Of a stretch of DNA of 64,000 nt, positions 43,864 through 52,344 are shown one piece after another; position 1 is the stretch's first letter, and each line of letters begins with the position of its first letter. The position numbers were made by a program, and so were the translations under genes. The notes beneath the pieces are model-generated. The model saw nothing but the letters and a program-made list of their open reading frames with translations, was not told where the DNA came from and did no database searches. The DNA is from Pedobacter sp. Hv1 (lineage in GTDB: Bacteria > Bacteroidota > Bacteroidia > Sphingobacteriales > Sphingobacteriaceae), in assembly GCF_001412215.1 (NCBI RefSeq), contig NZ_LLWP01000003.1, positions 186,001-250,000 on the forward strand, read 5' to 3'.

Positions 43864-46167
43864 TTATTTAAACAACCCTTTCAGTTTGGCTAATTTCTCT
43901 TGCAAATCGCCATCGGCATCTTTTTTAGCTGGAACAGTTTTTTGTGGCTGTGGTTTGTTGTCTTTATTCCCACCTGCTTGTGCTTTGCTCCTCGACTCTT
44001 GTTCTTTATTTCTTGTTCCTTGTTCTTTTGGTTTAGGGCCATTTTCGGTCTTCATAGATAAAGAAATCCTTTTACGGGCCACATCTATCTCCACCACAGT
44101 AACTTCTACCACCTGACTTACCTTAACCACATCATTAGGATTAGCCACAAATCGATTAGCCAATTGGCTGGTATGCACCAAACCATCTTGGTGTACACCA
44201 ATATCTACAAAGGCACCAAAATTAGTGATGTTGGTAACGATACCCGACAATTTCATTCCTGTTTTCAGATCTTCAATTGCATTTACCCCTTCGGCAAAAC
44301 TAAAGGCTTCAAATTGCTCACGTGGATCACGCCCAGGTTTGGCCAATTCTTTTACAATATCATTTAAAGTAGGCAAACCCACAGTAGCGCTCACATAACG
44401 CTGTAGGTTGATTTGTTTCTGCAAGTTGATGTCTTTGATCAGATCATCTACTGTACAGCCCAGATCAGCCGCCATTTGATGCACCAAGGCATACCGTTCT
44501 GGGTGAACCCCACTGCGATCTAAAACCTGCTTGGCATCACGGATACGTAAAAAACCAGCGGCCTGCTCAAATGCCTTATCGCCCAAACGGGGAACTTTTT
44601 TTAAGCTTTCTCTATTTTTAAATGCACCATTTGTATTGCGGTAATTGACAATATTCTGCGCCAACTGTTCGCCCAAGCCAGATACGTAAGATAGCACCTG
44701 TTTGGAAGCTGTATTTAACTCAACCCCCACAGCATTTACACAACTCATTACCGTATCATCCAAACTTTGTTTCAGTTGATTTTGGTCTACATCATGCTGG
44801 TACTGACCTACACCGATAGATCGAGGGTCAATTTTCACCAATTCTGCCAATGGATCCATCAATCTGCGGCCAATTGAAACTGCACCGCGAACGGTAATAT
44901 CTTGTGTTGGAAATTCTTCTCTAGCTAATGGCGATGCCGAATAGATAGAGGCCCCACTTTCGTTCACCATCACTACAACCACATCTGGAATTTTTAAGCC
45001 ACGTACAAAAGTTTCGGTTTCTCTACCTGCTGTTCCATTCCCAATAGCAATAGCTTCTACAGCATGTTTTTCGCACAATTGGGTCAATTGCCAAGCGGCA
45101 TCTTTTAAATTACCTTGTCCGGTATGTGGGTAGATGGTGGTATTCACCAATAACTGCCCCTGCTGATCTAAACAAACCACCTTACACCCTGTTCTAAAAC
45201 CAGGGTCGATGGCCAATACATTTTTTTGTCCCATTGGTGCTGCCAATAAAAGCTGACGGGCATTTTCGGCAAAAACTTTGATGGCTTCATCATCTGCCTT
45301 TTGTTTGGTTAAAGCCCTTAATTCAGTTTCCATGGCCGGGCGAAGCAATCTTTTGTAACCATCATTAATGGCCAATTGCACTTGGTCGCTACAAGCATTT
45401 CTGGCGGTGATAAACTGATTTTCCAATAGTGCAATGGCATCTTCGTCAGGCGGAAGTACATCTAATTTCAAGAAGCCTTCTTGCTCGCCCCTACGCATGG
45501 CCAATACCCTGTGCGATGGTGCAGTTTTGGCACTTTCTTCCCATTCAAAATAATCTTTATACTTGATCCCCGCTTCTTCTTTTCCCTTTACCATTACTGT
45601 TTTATAGGTAGCTTTTTGGGTAAAGTGATGGCGCATTTTTGTTCTTGCTTCGGTATCCTCACTGATCATTTCGGCAATGATATCTCTTGCTCCTGCTAAG
45701 GCTTCGAGGGTATTATTTACTCCCTTATCTGCTTTCACATACATTTCTGCTTCTTCGGCTGGGTCAATTCTGCTTTGCGATAAAATGCGTAAGGCCAAAG
45801 GTTCTAAACCTTTTTCTTTAGCTACCGAAGCTCTTGTTTTACGTTTAGGCTTGTAAGGCAGGTAAATGTCTTCTAAAGCGGTAATCGTTTTGGCTTCATT
45901 GATCTTTTTAGCCAATTCTGGCGTTAATTTCTCTAGCTCTGTAAGCGATTTTAAGATGGCTTCGCGACGTTTATCCAACTCACGTAGTTGTTGGGCCAAA
46001 TCTCTAATGGCCGCCACCTGCACCTCGTCTAAACTGCCTGTAACCTCTTTACGGTAACGAGAAATAAAGGGTACTGTTGCTCCTTCGTCTAATAAGGCCA
46101 AGGTTGCGCTTACTTGTTTAACCGCAATATTTAATGTGCTTGCTATATGCTGAAAATGTATATCCAT
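43864..46167 (-). CDS. tex: Tex family RNA-binding transcription accessory protein
   Basis: A 767-residue Tex protein: N-terminal helical domain, a YqgF/RuvC-like domain around 325-450 (LAIDPGFRTGCKVVCLD), a helix-hairpin-helix region (NGAFKNRESLKKVPRLGDKAFEQAAGFLRI), and a C-terminal S1 RNA-binding domain (about 635-705, GMKLSGIVTNITNFGAFVDIG). The low-complexity C-terminal tail rich in Lys, Gln and Glu is common in Bacteroidota. Tex binds nucleic acids and affects transcription; mechanism not fully known. Confidence 0.95.
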   Translation of the reverse strand: MDIHFQHIASTLNIAVKQVSATLALLDEGATVPFISRYRKEVTGSLDEVQVAAIRDLAQQLRELDKRREAILKSLTELEKLTPELAKKINEAKTITALEDIYLPYKPKRKTRASVAKEKGLEPLALRILSQSRIDPAEEAEMYVKADKGVNNTLEALAGARDIIAEMISEDTEARTKMRHHFTQKATYKTVMVKGKEEAGIKYKDYFEWEESAKTAPSHRVLAMRRGEQEGFLKLDVLPPDEDAIALLENQFITARNACSDQVQLAINDGYKRLLRPAMETELRALTKQKADDEAIKVFAENARQLLLAAPMGQKNVLAIDPGFRTGCKVVCLDQQGQLLVNTTIYPHTGQGNLKDAAWQLTQLCEKHAVEAIAIGNGTAGRETETFVRGLKIPDVVVVMVNESGASIYSASPLAREEFPTQDITVRGAVSIGRRLMDPLAELVKIDPRSIGVGQYQHDVDQNQLKQSLDDTVMSCVNAVGVELNTASKQVLSYVSGLGEQLAQNIVNYRNTNGAFKNRESLKKVPRLGDKAFEQAAGFLRIRDAKQVLDRSGVHPERYALVHQMAADLGCTVDDLIKDINLQKQINLQRYVSATVGLPTLNDIVKELAKPGRDPREQFEAFSFAEGVNAIEDLKTGMKLSGIVTNITNFGAFVDIGVHQDGLVHTSQLANRFVANPNDVVKVSQVVEVTVVEIDVARKRISLSMKTENGPKPKEQGTRNKEQESRSKAQAGGNKDNKPQPQKTVPAKKDADGDLQEKLAKLKGLFK

Positions 46168-46498
46168 GTTGAATTTTAGAGGAAGCTAATTTAGCTACAT
46201 GATTACAAAGATGAAAATGATTAGTTGATGATTTTACACATTGATAGTGAAACGTTGTTCTTTAAACCAAGAACCGCAGGTTTTGCTTTCCAGATGTCAA
46301 CACATCTATTTTACGATCAATAATTTACTCATCAATTAGAAAATGAAAGAGCAGTAACTATTGGCAGCAGCAGTTACGCTTTACTTCGCCTACGTTCCTT
46401 CGGCTCCGTGTTCGCTGCAATCGGGTTTAATTAAGAATGGCCCTGCTACTAGGATGTTCAAAAGAACTACTGACTTTGTTTTACTTATGCTAATTCAA

Positions 46499-46530
46499 CA
46501 AAAAATCCCCCAAGAAACCTTAGGGGATTT
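46499..46530 (-). terminator. Intrinsic terminator after pdhB
   Basis: Minus-strand AAATCCCC...GGGGGATTTTTT stem (8 bp, 12-nt loop) with a T-tract, 50 bases after the pdhB stop. Confidence 0.8.
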
Positions 46531-46544
46531 GTATTTTATGATAG

Positions 46545-46566
46545 AGATCCTTCGACAAGCTCAGGA
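46545..46566 (-). repeat. Short dispersed repeat TCCTGAGCTTGTCGAAGGATC
   Basis: The minus strand reads ATCCTGAGCTTGTCGAAGG followed by ATC, a sequence found many times in intergenic DNA of Bacteroidota and other bacteria. The ends form an imperfect inverted repeat (GATCCTT/AGGAT). Only one copy is in this window. Confidence 0.55.
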
Positions 46567-46579
46567 TAACAAATCAATA

Positions 46580-47566
46580 TTATTTGTTAACGTACATTAC
46601 TTCTTTAACTGCTTTAACCACTCTCTCTGCATTAGGCAAACTAGCAGCAATTAAGGTTGGTGCATACGGAAGTGGCACATCGGCACAAGTGATACGCAAA
46701 ATTGGCGCATCTAAATGATCGAATGCATGTTTTTGAACGTTGAAAGTAATTTCTGAAGAGATTGATGCCAATGGCCAAGCTTCTTCTACAATTACTAAAC
46801 GATTTGTTTTTTTAACAGAACTGATAATGGTTGCATAATCAATAGGGCGAACGGTTAATAAATCGATCACTTCTACGCTAATTCCTTCTTTAGTTAATTC
46901 TTCTACTGCCGGATTAACTACACGTGTTAACATTTTACCGAAAGTTACAATGGTTACATCTGTACCTTCTTTAGCAACTTGTGCTTTACCAATTTCTAAA
47001 GTGTATTCGCCTTCTGGCACATCGCCTTTATCGCCGTACATCACTTCAGATTCCATGAAAATAACTGGATCTGGATCGTTGATAGCAGCTTTTAACAAGC
47101 CTTTAGCATTATATGGGGTTGATGGAACAACCACTTTTAAACCTGGGCAATTTGCAAACCAGTTTTCGAAGTTTTGTGAGTGTTGTGCGCCTAATTGTCC
47201 AGCATTACCTGTTGGGCCACGGAAAACGATTGGCACAGAAAACTGACCACCACTCATTGACAAAATTTTTGCTGCAGCATTGATGATCTGATCAATTGCT
47301 ACCAATGAGAAATTGAAAGTCATAAACTCTACAACTGGAACCAAGCCATTCATTGCTGCACCGATACCGATACCAGCAAAGCCTAATTCAGCAATTGGCG
47401 TATCGATTACACGTTTGTCGCCAAACTCATCTAACATGCCCTGACTAACTTTATATGCACCATTGTATTGCGCAACTTCCTCGCCCATTAAAAAAATGTT
47501 CTCGTTTTTACGCATTTCTTCGCTTAATGCTTCGCGTAGTGCTTCTCTAAATTGGATCTCTCTCAT
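46580..47566 (-). CDS. pdhB: Pyruvate dehydrogenase E1 component beta subunit
   Basis: A 328-residue transketolase-like E1 beta subunit. MREIQFREALREALSEEM, the GEEVAQYNGAYKVSQGM TPP-facing segment, ELGFAGIGIGAAMNGLVPVVEFM and the C-terminal YAPTLIAASLPNAERVVKAV are typical of PdhB. With E1 alpha it decarboxylates pyruvate and passes the acetyl group to E2 lipoyl domains. The alpha and E2 genes are not adjacent. A TATATTTG box is 25 bases upstream. Confidence 0.94.
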   Translation of the reverse strand: MREIQFREALREALSEEMRKNENIFLMGEEVAQYNGAYKVSQGMLDEFGDKRVIDTPIAELGFAGIGIGAAMNGLVPVVEFMTFNFSLVAIDQIINAAAKILSMSGGQFSVPIVFRGPTGNAGQLGAQHSQNFENWFANCPGLKVVVPSTPYNAKGLLKAAINDPDPVIFMESEVMYGDKGDVPEGEYTLEIGKAQVAKEGTDVTIVTFGKMLTRVVNPAVEELTKEGISVEVIDLLTVRPIDYATIISSVKKTNRLVIVEEAWPLASISSEITFNVQKHAFDHLDAPILRITCADVPLPYAPTLIAASLPNAERVVKAVKEVMYVNK

Positions 47567-47591
47567 TGTATATTCAAAAATTAATCGACGG

Positions 47592-47599
47592 CAAATATA
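47592..47599 (-). promoter_or_regulatory. -7 box TATATTTG of pdhB
   Basis: Exact TAnnTTTG match ending 25 bases upstream of the pdhB ATG. The -33 region has TTTA rather than TTTG at the right distance. Confidence 0.5.
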
Positions 47600-47755
47600 A
47601 CTATTGTATCGTAATTTTAAAGTAGTGTTTTATCGATGTTACTAATTGTTTTTTCAATCGTATTGATGAACTTGCAGGCTCGCTTTAATTACGCTTAAAG
47701 AATTGTGGACAAGGTTAAGCCATTGCTTACCAGCATTTGTAGTTTAGCATGCTGC

Positions 47756-48115
47756 TTATTCCGCTTCTTCGGAGATATCCTGACCAAAGTGGATGATATT
47801 GCCATTGTTATCTAAAATAGAGAACTGGCGCATCTCCCATTCCATATCTTTCAGTTCACCTTCGGGATGGATAACACCTTTTGCTTTATATTCGGCAAAT
47901 AGTTCATCAACTGCTGTTACATTCACATAACAACCTGTAGCTTTCGGTATCGCAGGGTCATCTGTTGTCCAAAAATGGATTTGAATGGCATCTCTTGAAA
48001 AAATAAGGTAGCCATCCCAATCAGTATGAAAGGTAAAGCCTAATTTTTCTGTATAGAATTTCACGGTTTCCTCGGTATTCAATGAAGCGAGGATAGGAAT
48101 AGCTGTTTTTAACAT
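47756..48115 (-). CDS. VOC superfamily protein (bleomycin resistance-like)
   Basis: A 119-residue single VOC domain pair of beta-alpha-beta-beta-beta units. The segment FYTEKLGFTFHTDWDGYLIFSRDAIQIHFW and the C-terminal FSILDNNGNIIHFGQ match the bleomycin-binding (BLMA/Ble) and small glyoxalase-like group. True metal enzymes have His/Glu at fixed sites. Here only part of that set is visible, so it may be a binding protein. No resistance context. Confidence 0.85.
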   Translation of the reverse strand: MLKTAIPILASLNTEETVKFYTEKLGFTFHTDWDGYLIFSRDAIQIHFWTTDDPAIPKATGCYVNVTAVDELFAEYKAKGVIHPEGELKDMEWEMRQFSILDNNGNIIHFGQDISEEAE

Positions 48116-48188
48116 TTTAAATGAGTTAAATGTTATGGGTTAAATGCTACAGGTTGAGCATTCAAACTCATAACCCGCAACTTGTAAC

Positions 48189-48743
48189 TCACAACTTGTT
48201 TAATAAGGAATAAATTTCGCTGTCCAAAAATTTGCCATTAAAATAATAATCTTCTCTAAAATAAGCTTCTTTTACAAACCCGTGTTTGCGTAAAATTTGT
48301 CTGGAGGCATCGTTTCCAGGGTTGATATTGGCCTGAATAGAATGAAGGTTCATTTGGTCGAAACCAAAGGCGATCGTTTTAATCAATGCTTCAGAAACGA
48401 AACCCTTTCTCCAATATGCTGGCAACAACATATAACCGATCTCTGCTCTATAATTGACCAAATTTGTTCTCCAGTAGCCAATAGAACCAATCATTACATC
48501 TGGGTTTTCTTTCAATGCCATGATCCATGCAATATGTTGCCCCTGCTTAAAACCATCGTTAAAAGTTGAAATGAACGTTTCCATATCTTTAATGGCTTTT
48601 GGCCTTTCACGATCGATGTAACGCATTACTTCTTCGTTGGTACGCATCTGAAACAAATCATGAGCATCTGTTAGAGCATGCTCACGAAGAATTAATCTTT
48701 CGGTTTCTAGTACTGGGAAGGAAGGGAAATTTAGGGTTAACAT
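48189..48743 (-). CDS. GNAT family N-acetyltransferase (RimJ/RimL-like)
   Basis: A 184-residue GNAT protein. ETERLILREHALTDAHDLF at the N-terminus, IGSIGYWR, the acetyl-CoA loop region YMLLPAYWRKGFVSEAL and ANINPGNDASRQILRKHGFVKEAYFRE at the C-terminus fit the RimJ/RimL and SpeG-like group that acetylates protein N-termini or small amines. Substrate unknown. Single gene next to the RAYT gene. Confidence 0.9.
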   Translation of the reverse strand: MLTLNFPSFPVLETERLILREHALTDAHDLFQMRTNEEVMRYIDRERPKAIKDMETFISTFNDGFKQGQHIAWIMALKENPDVMIGSIGYWRTNLVNYRAEIGYMLLPAYWRKGFVSEALIKTIAFGFDQMNLHSIQANINPGNDASRQILRKHGFVKEAYFREDYYFNGKFLDSEIYSLLNKL

Positions 48744-48761
48744 TTGTCTATTCTTTTGCGA

Positions 48762-49181
48762 TTAAAAATCGGTATTTTTTTCAAATTCTTGCACCTCATG
48801 CGCAAAGGTTTTTTTAGCATGATGGATTTCTTGGTTCTTTATATAATTGACAACAATCTGAAGGTTTGATTCGCTAACAGAAATGGCATAATAGTCATCT
48901 TGCCACATGAACTGTTCTTTCACTAGGTTATTCTTGTTGATCCAAAAAGACGATTCTCCTTTGATTAATTGGGCCACTTTAGCAATAGTTTGCTCACGAC
49001 CTAAAGAAATCAAACAATGCATATGGTCTGTATATCCGTTAATAGCTTGTAGATAAATAGCCTTCTCTTTACAGTTTTCAGCAATATGTTGTTGAACTTT
49101 ATATCTGATATCCTTGGTTAGGATGGGCATCCTGTTTTTTGTTGTAAATACAAGATGTACCCACATTCTTACGTACGACAT
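48762..49181 (-). mobile_element. REP-associated tyrosine transposase (IS200/TnpA-like)
   Basis: A 139-residue Y1 HUH protein. HLVFTTKNRMPIL near the N-terminus, the HUH motif as H53-M-H55 in YTDHMHCLIS, and the catalytic Tyr113 in VVNYIKNQEIHH are all intact. The length is that of IS200-type TnpA. No accessory TnpB/IscB ORF or clear element ends are present. A GC-rich palindrome lies 75 bases upstream of its start, which suggests a RAYT tied to a REP element rather than a full insertion sequence. Confidence 0.88.
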
Positions 49182-49401
49182 AGTTTTTCATTTGGCATAT
49201 CCAAGATAAGGAATTGTTCTTAAATGTGGCTAAAGCCGAAGAATTCTTTCAGTTTGGCGCCCGCTGAAGCGGGCGCCCATGAATAAGCATTGCGTTAAAA
49301 CAGCACTAGAATCCATTCATGTTCATCATCGCACAAGACCAAGAATAAACTAATCAAAGCCATTATCGTTGGCTTCAACCAACTCATTAGCCTCAGCCTC
49401 A
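49182..49401. other. Intergenic region with REP-like element
   Basis: 220 bases between the AddB-like gene and the RAYT gene. Apart from the palindrome at 49256-49277 and the small GGCTAAAGCC hairpin there is no ORF or RNA gene I can support. Confidence 0.5.
49256..49277. repeat. GC-rich REP-like palindrome beside the RAYT gene
   Basis: GGCGCCCGC-TGAA-GCGGGCGCC, a 9-bp perfect stem with a 4-nt loop in very AT-rich surroundings. It is preceded at about 49229 by a small imperfect hairpin GGCT-AA-AGCC. This two-part arrangement next to a RAYT gene resembles REP/BIME target sites. It also lies between the AddB-like gene stop and the RAYT start. Confidence 0.65.
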
Positions 49402-52257
49402 CTACTTACCAAACAAAGTCTTGTAAATAGAATACTTATAATTGTCGGGCACTGTACTTGCCACAAAGTAAGGCGCCTCAAATAATTCGGTTAGTTTTTT
49501 CCGCAATTCGGCTAAGAATTCTGGTTTAATCTCTTCTAGGTAATCGCCCGATAAATTTTGTCGACCAGACTTGAACCAAACCCCATCTTGGCTCATGGTT
49601 TTAACAATATATAAATTTGGTTCTACAGCTGTTTTCCCAGCAAAATGTTCGTAAGCATAGGTATACAATAAAGTTTGCACCAGTGCCTTATTGATGTGCT
49701 TGCCATCTGAATTAAAGAGCTCTGGAATATCTTTAAAAGTTAATTTGTCGCTACCTGTTTTATAGTCGATAATTTTGGTTATCCCGTCTTTAAGGTCAAC
49801 CCTGTCTATAAAGCCAAATATTTTTACACTAGCTTCTTTGCCATGTAAGGGAAAGCTGATTTCTGCCTCTACCTTTTGCTCTAAACTGACAATGGTAAAT
49901 GGTGTCTGGCTTTCGTCTTGATTTAAAATGATATTGACATAAGCATCAACAATAGATAAAATTACCTTTTGCATGCCTTTATATTCAATTACCTTATTTG
50001 GATTATTGAACATCACTGCCGTAAATGCTTGCTGAATTAATTGCGGAACTTTTTTACGTTTTTCTTTAATCAGTTCGGCTGTAATTTCTCCTACCTTTAA
50101 GTCTTGATAAAAATACTCCATCACTTTGTGCAAGATGGAACCAATTTCATTGGCCTCTACCACTGCACTGATCTCTTTCGGCTCTTTAATACCAGCAATA
50201 TAATTGAAGAAAAAATCTATCGGGTTGAGGATATATTGTGTAATTGCAGAAGGCGAAAGTACCTTTTTCTTATCCAGGTATTTTTGTAGTGTTTCTTGGA
50301 TAAATGCATTTCCTGTTTTCTCTATCTGAATTTCGGTAGCGGCCTCTGTTTTAACGTTTAGATTTAAGGTGTAATAATTAAATTCGAAGCCACTCTCGTA
50401 TTCCAATTGTTTTAAAATTCTACTGGCTTCTCCAGATGTCGATTCATCAGTTAAGCTATTATAGACAAAATTGATATTGTTAGCTCTCTGTAATAGACGA
50501 TACACCATATAAGAAGAAATCGCATCTAAATTTTCTAATACCGGCAGGCCATATACCCGACGAATACTGTCTGGAATAAAACTATTGCCAATAGACGATT
50601 TTGGGATAATACCTTCATTAAACCCTAAAATAACCACTTTATCAAAATTAAGATTTCTGGTTTCGAGCAGCCCCATTACCTGAATACCATTTAATGGATC
50701 GCCGGCCAATGGCACTGCTATACTTTGCAATGCTTTTTGCACCAAATAGATTACAAATGAGATTTCTTCATGCGCTACATGTTTACCAAAAGTATCGTGC
50801 AGTCTGTTCAGTTCTTGTATGGTTTTTACAAAAAGTTCGGCATCGATTTTCTTTAATGCCTTTGAGTTAGACAGTCGATTTAACACATAATTCAATACAT
50901 CCAATAAATTATCAATCACATTTTGGGGTGTTGTTATCTTTTGATAAAATGCTTCAAAAATGCCTCGTTGGTTCAGCAAACGTTCATGCGAAATCTCCAC
51001 CTCTTTTTCGTCTAACAAAGCGGTTTGGATTTTGGTGCGCATTTTTAGGCTCAACCCGGTTAATGGATGTGTTAAAAATGCTTCTACATTTTTGTAAGCT
51101 ACTTTATCGCTCTGCAAAATTTCTAACTGGGTAGTTAACCATAAATCGGCCAAACCGTATATGCTTGAAATGGACAGAGAAAAGCCCATGGTAACGTTTA
51201 GGTCAATCCGTTTCCCATTTTGCAAAGTTGGTATAGTTTGCAAGGTTGGCACCAATAAACTTTCATCGGCTAAAATAACGGCAGTTGTACCTACCTCTTC
51301 AGCATTTTTATAGTCGTCTGTTAAAATGTGGTTTAAGATTTTGGCCTGAGCAGATTGCCCTTGTACTTTGAAAACGTTAACCTGATGTTTTTGAGTTTTC
51401 ATTAGGCTTACACTATCTTGAAATACATTTTTTAACCCCAGTTGTTTGATGTTCTTTCTTAAAAACAATCCTGCTTCTTGTAAGGGATCATCTAAATAAT
51501 AAGAGTCTGTATCGAAATAGAATAGTGCTTTGTCCTTTTCTTGTAACTGTGTAAAAACTTTGGCCTCGGCACTGCTTAAGGCATTAAACCCTACGAATAT
51601 AATTTTTCCCTTCTCAAAGCTTTGCACAAAACCTTGCTGATTTACGTCTCCTTCTGCCAAATAGCGATATACTGAGCCATTGGTTAAATAACCTTGCTCT
51701 TTTAAAACCGCATGAAATTTATGGTAGAGCTTGGGCATGCGTCGCCACATTTTGATAAACAGTTCTTGCTGTTTTTTGTGTTTTCCTTCTACATAAGAGG
51801 TCCAGAATTGAGAAAGAAATTGGTATTGCTCAGGACTTAAATAGTCAAATTCTTTATTGATCACAGAGATGTCTTCCAGATCGCGATATAATTTATCGGC
51901 ATCAACTAAATCGCTGTCAATTTGGTTAAAATCGGCCAACATAATTTTTGCCAAAGGAAAAAATTTATGGCTCGAAATCGTCTCTAATTTTTCTTCAACC
52001 AATAGCTGATTATAGATTTGATGCAGTGTAAAAAACTGCAGGTAAAAATCGGCTATTTGATATGGGGTAGATTTTGCAAAAAACTCTTGTATGGTAAAAA
52101 ATGAAGGACTAAAAAATGGCTTCTGTATCAAATCTGCCAAATGTTTTTGTATGTATGCTGCTGGCCTTTTGTTGTTAAAAACAATGGCGCAATGTTGCAG
52201 TTCAGCCCCAAACTTCGCAATCAAATCTTCGGCTACCTCTTTTAAAAATGGATTCAT
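49402..52257 (-). CDS. AddB-like PD-(D/E)XK nuclease/helicase subunit
   Basis: A 951-residue protein. The N-terminal half resembles an inactive helicase-like domain without a Walker A motif. The C-terminal quarter is a RecB-type PD-(D/E)XK nuclease with EANEIGSILHKVMEYFY and the catalytic KIIDYKTG at about residue 827. The GVLETRNL-like VMGLLETRNLNFDKVVILGFNEG segment is a helicase motif remnant. It follows the UvrD-like gene by 87 bases, matching the two-subunit AddAB repair complex. Cys iron-sulfur ligands are not obvious. Confidence 0.85.
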   Translation of the reverse strand: MNPFLKEVAEDLIAKFGAELQHCAIVFNNKRPAAYIQKHLADLIQKPFFSPSFFTIQEFFAKSTPYQIADFYLQFFTLHQIYNQLLVEEKLETISSHKFFPLAKIMLADFNQIDSDLVDADKLYRDLEDISVINKEFDYLSPEQYQFLSQFWTSYVEGKHKKQQELFIKMWRRMPKLYHKFHAVLKEQGYLTNGSVYRYLAEGDVNQQGFVQSFEKGKIIFVGFNALSSAEAKVFTQLQEKDKALFYFDTDSYYLDDPLQEAGLFLRKNIKQLGLKNVFQDSVSLMKTQKHQVNVFKVQGQSAQAKILNHILTDDYKNAEEVGTTAVILADESLLVPTLQTIPTLQNGKRIDLNVTMGFSLSISSIYGLADLWLTTQLEILQSDKVAYKNVEAFLTHPLTGLSLKMRTKIQTALLDEKEVEISHERLLNQRGIFEAFYQKITTPQNVIDNLLDVLNYVLNRLSNSKALKKIDAELFVKTIQELNRLHDTFGKHVAHEEISFVIYLVQKALQSIAVPLAGDPLNGIQVMGLLETRNLNFDKVVILGFNEGIIPKSSIGNSFIPDSIRRVYGLPVLENLDAISSYMVYRLLQRANNINFVYNSLTDESTSGEASRILKQLEYESGFEFNYYTLNLNVKTEAATEIQIEKTGNAFIQETLQKYLDKKKVLSPSAITQYILNPIDFFFNYIAGIKEPKEISAVVEANEIGSILHKVMEYFYQDLKVGEITAELIKEKRKKVPQLIQQAFTAVMFNNPNKVIEYKGMQKVILSIVDAYVNIILNQDESQTPFTIVSLEQKVEAEISFPLHGKEASVKIFGFIDRVDLKDGITKIIDYKTGSDKLTFKDIPELFNSDGKHINKALVQTLLYTYAYEHFAGKTAVEPNLYIVKTMSQDGVWFKSGRQNLSGDYLEEIKPEFLAELRKKLTELFEAPYFVASTVPDNYKYSIYKTLFGK

Positions 52258-52344
52258 TCTTTTTTAGATTTGAGTTTTGTGATGTGAGACAAGAGACACT
52301 AATAGTGCCATATGATAACATTTGTCAATTTGTGTTTTCATCGT

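Larger units (their letters stand above)
46168..46579. other. Intergenic region with repeat remnants
   Basis: About 410 bases between tex and pdhB. It contains a GC-richer block at about 46357-46440 (GCAGTTACGCTTTACTTCGCC and further, ending TGCAATCGGGTTTAATT) that resembles dispersed intergenic repeats of Pedobacter, the pdhB terminator, and a short element at 46545-46566 similar to the widespread CCTGAGCTTGTCGAAGG repeat. No convincing gene. Confidence 0.5.

Noticed and set aside
48762..49181. Complete IS200/IS605 insertion sequence
   Set aside because: No tnpB or iscB and no element ends can be defined, so a stand-alone RAYT is the better call.
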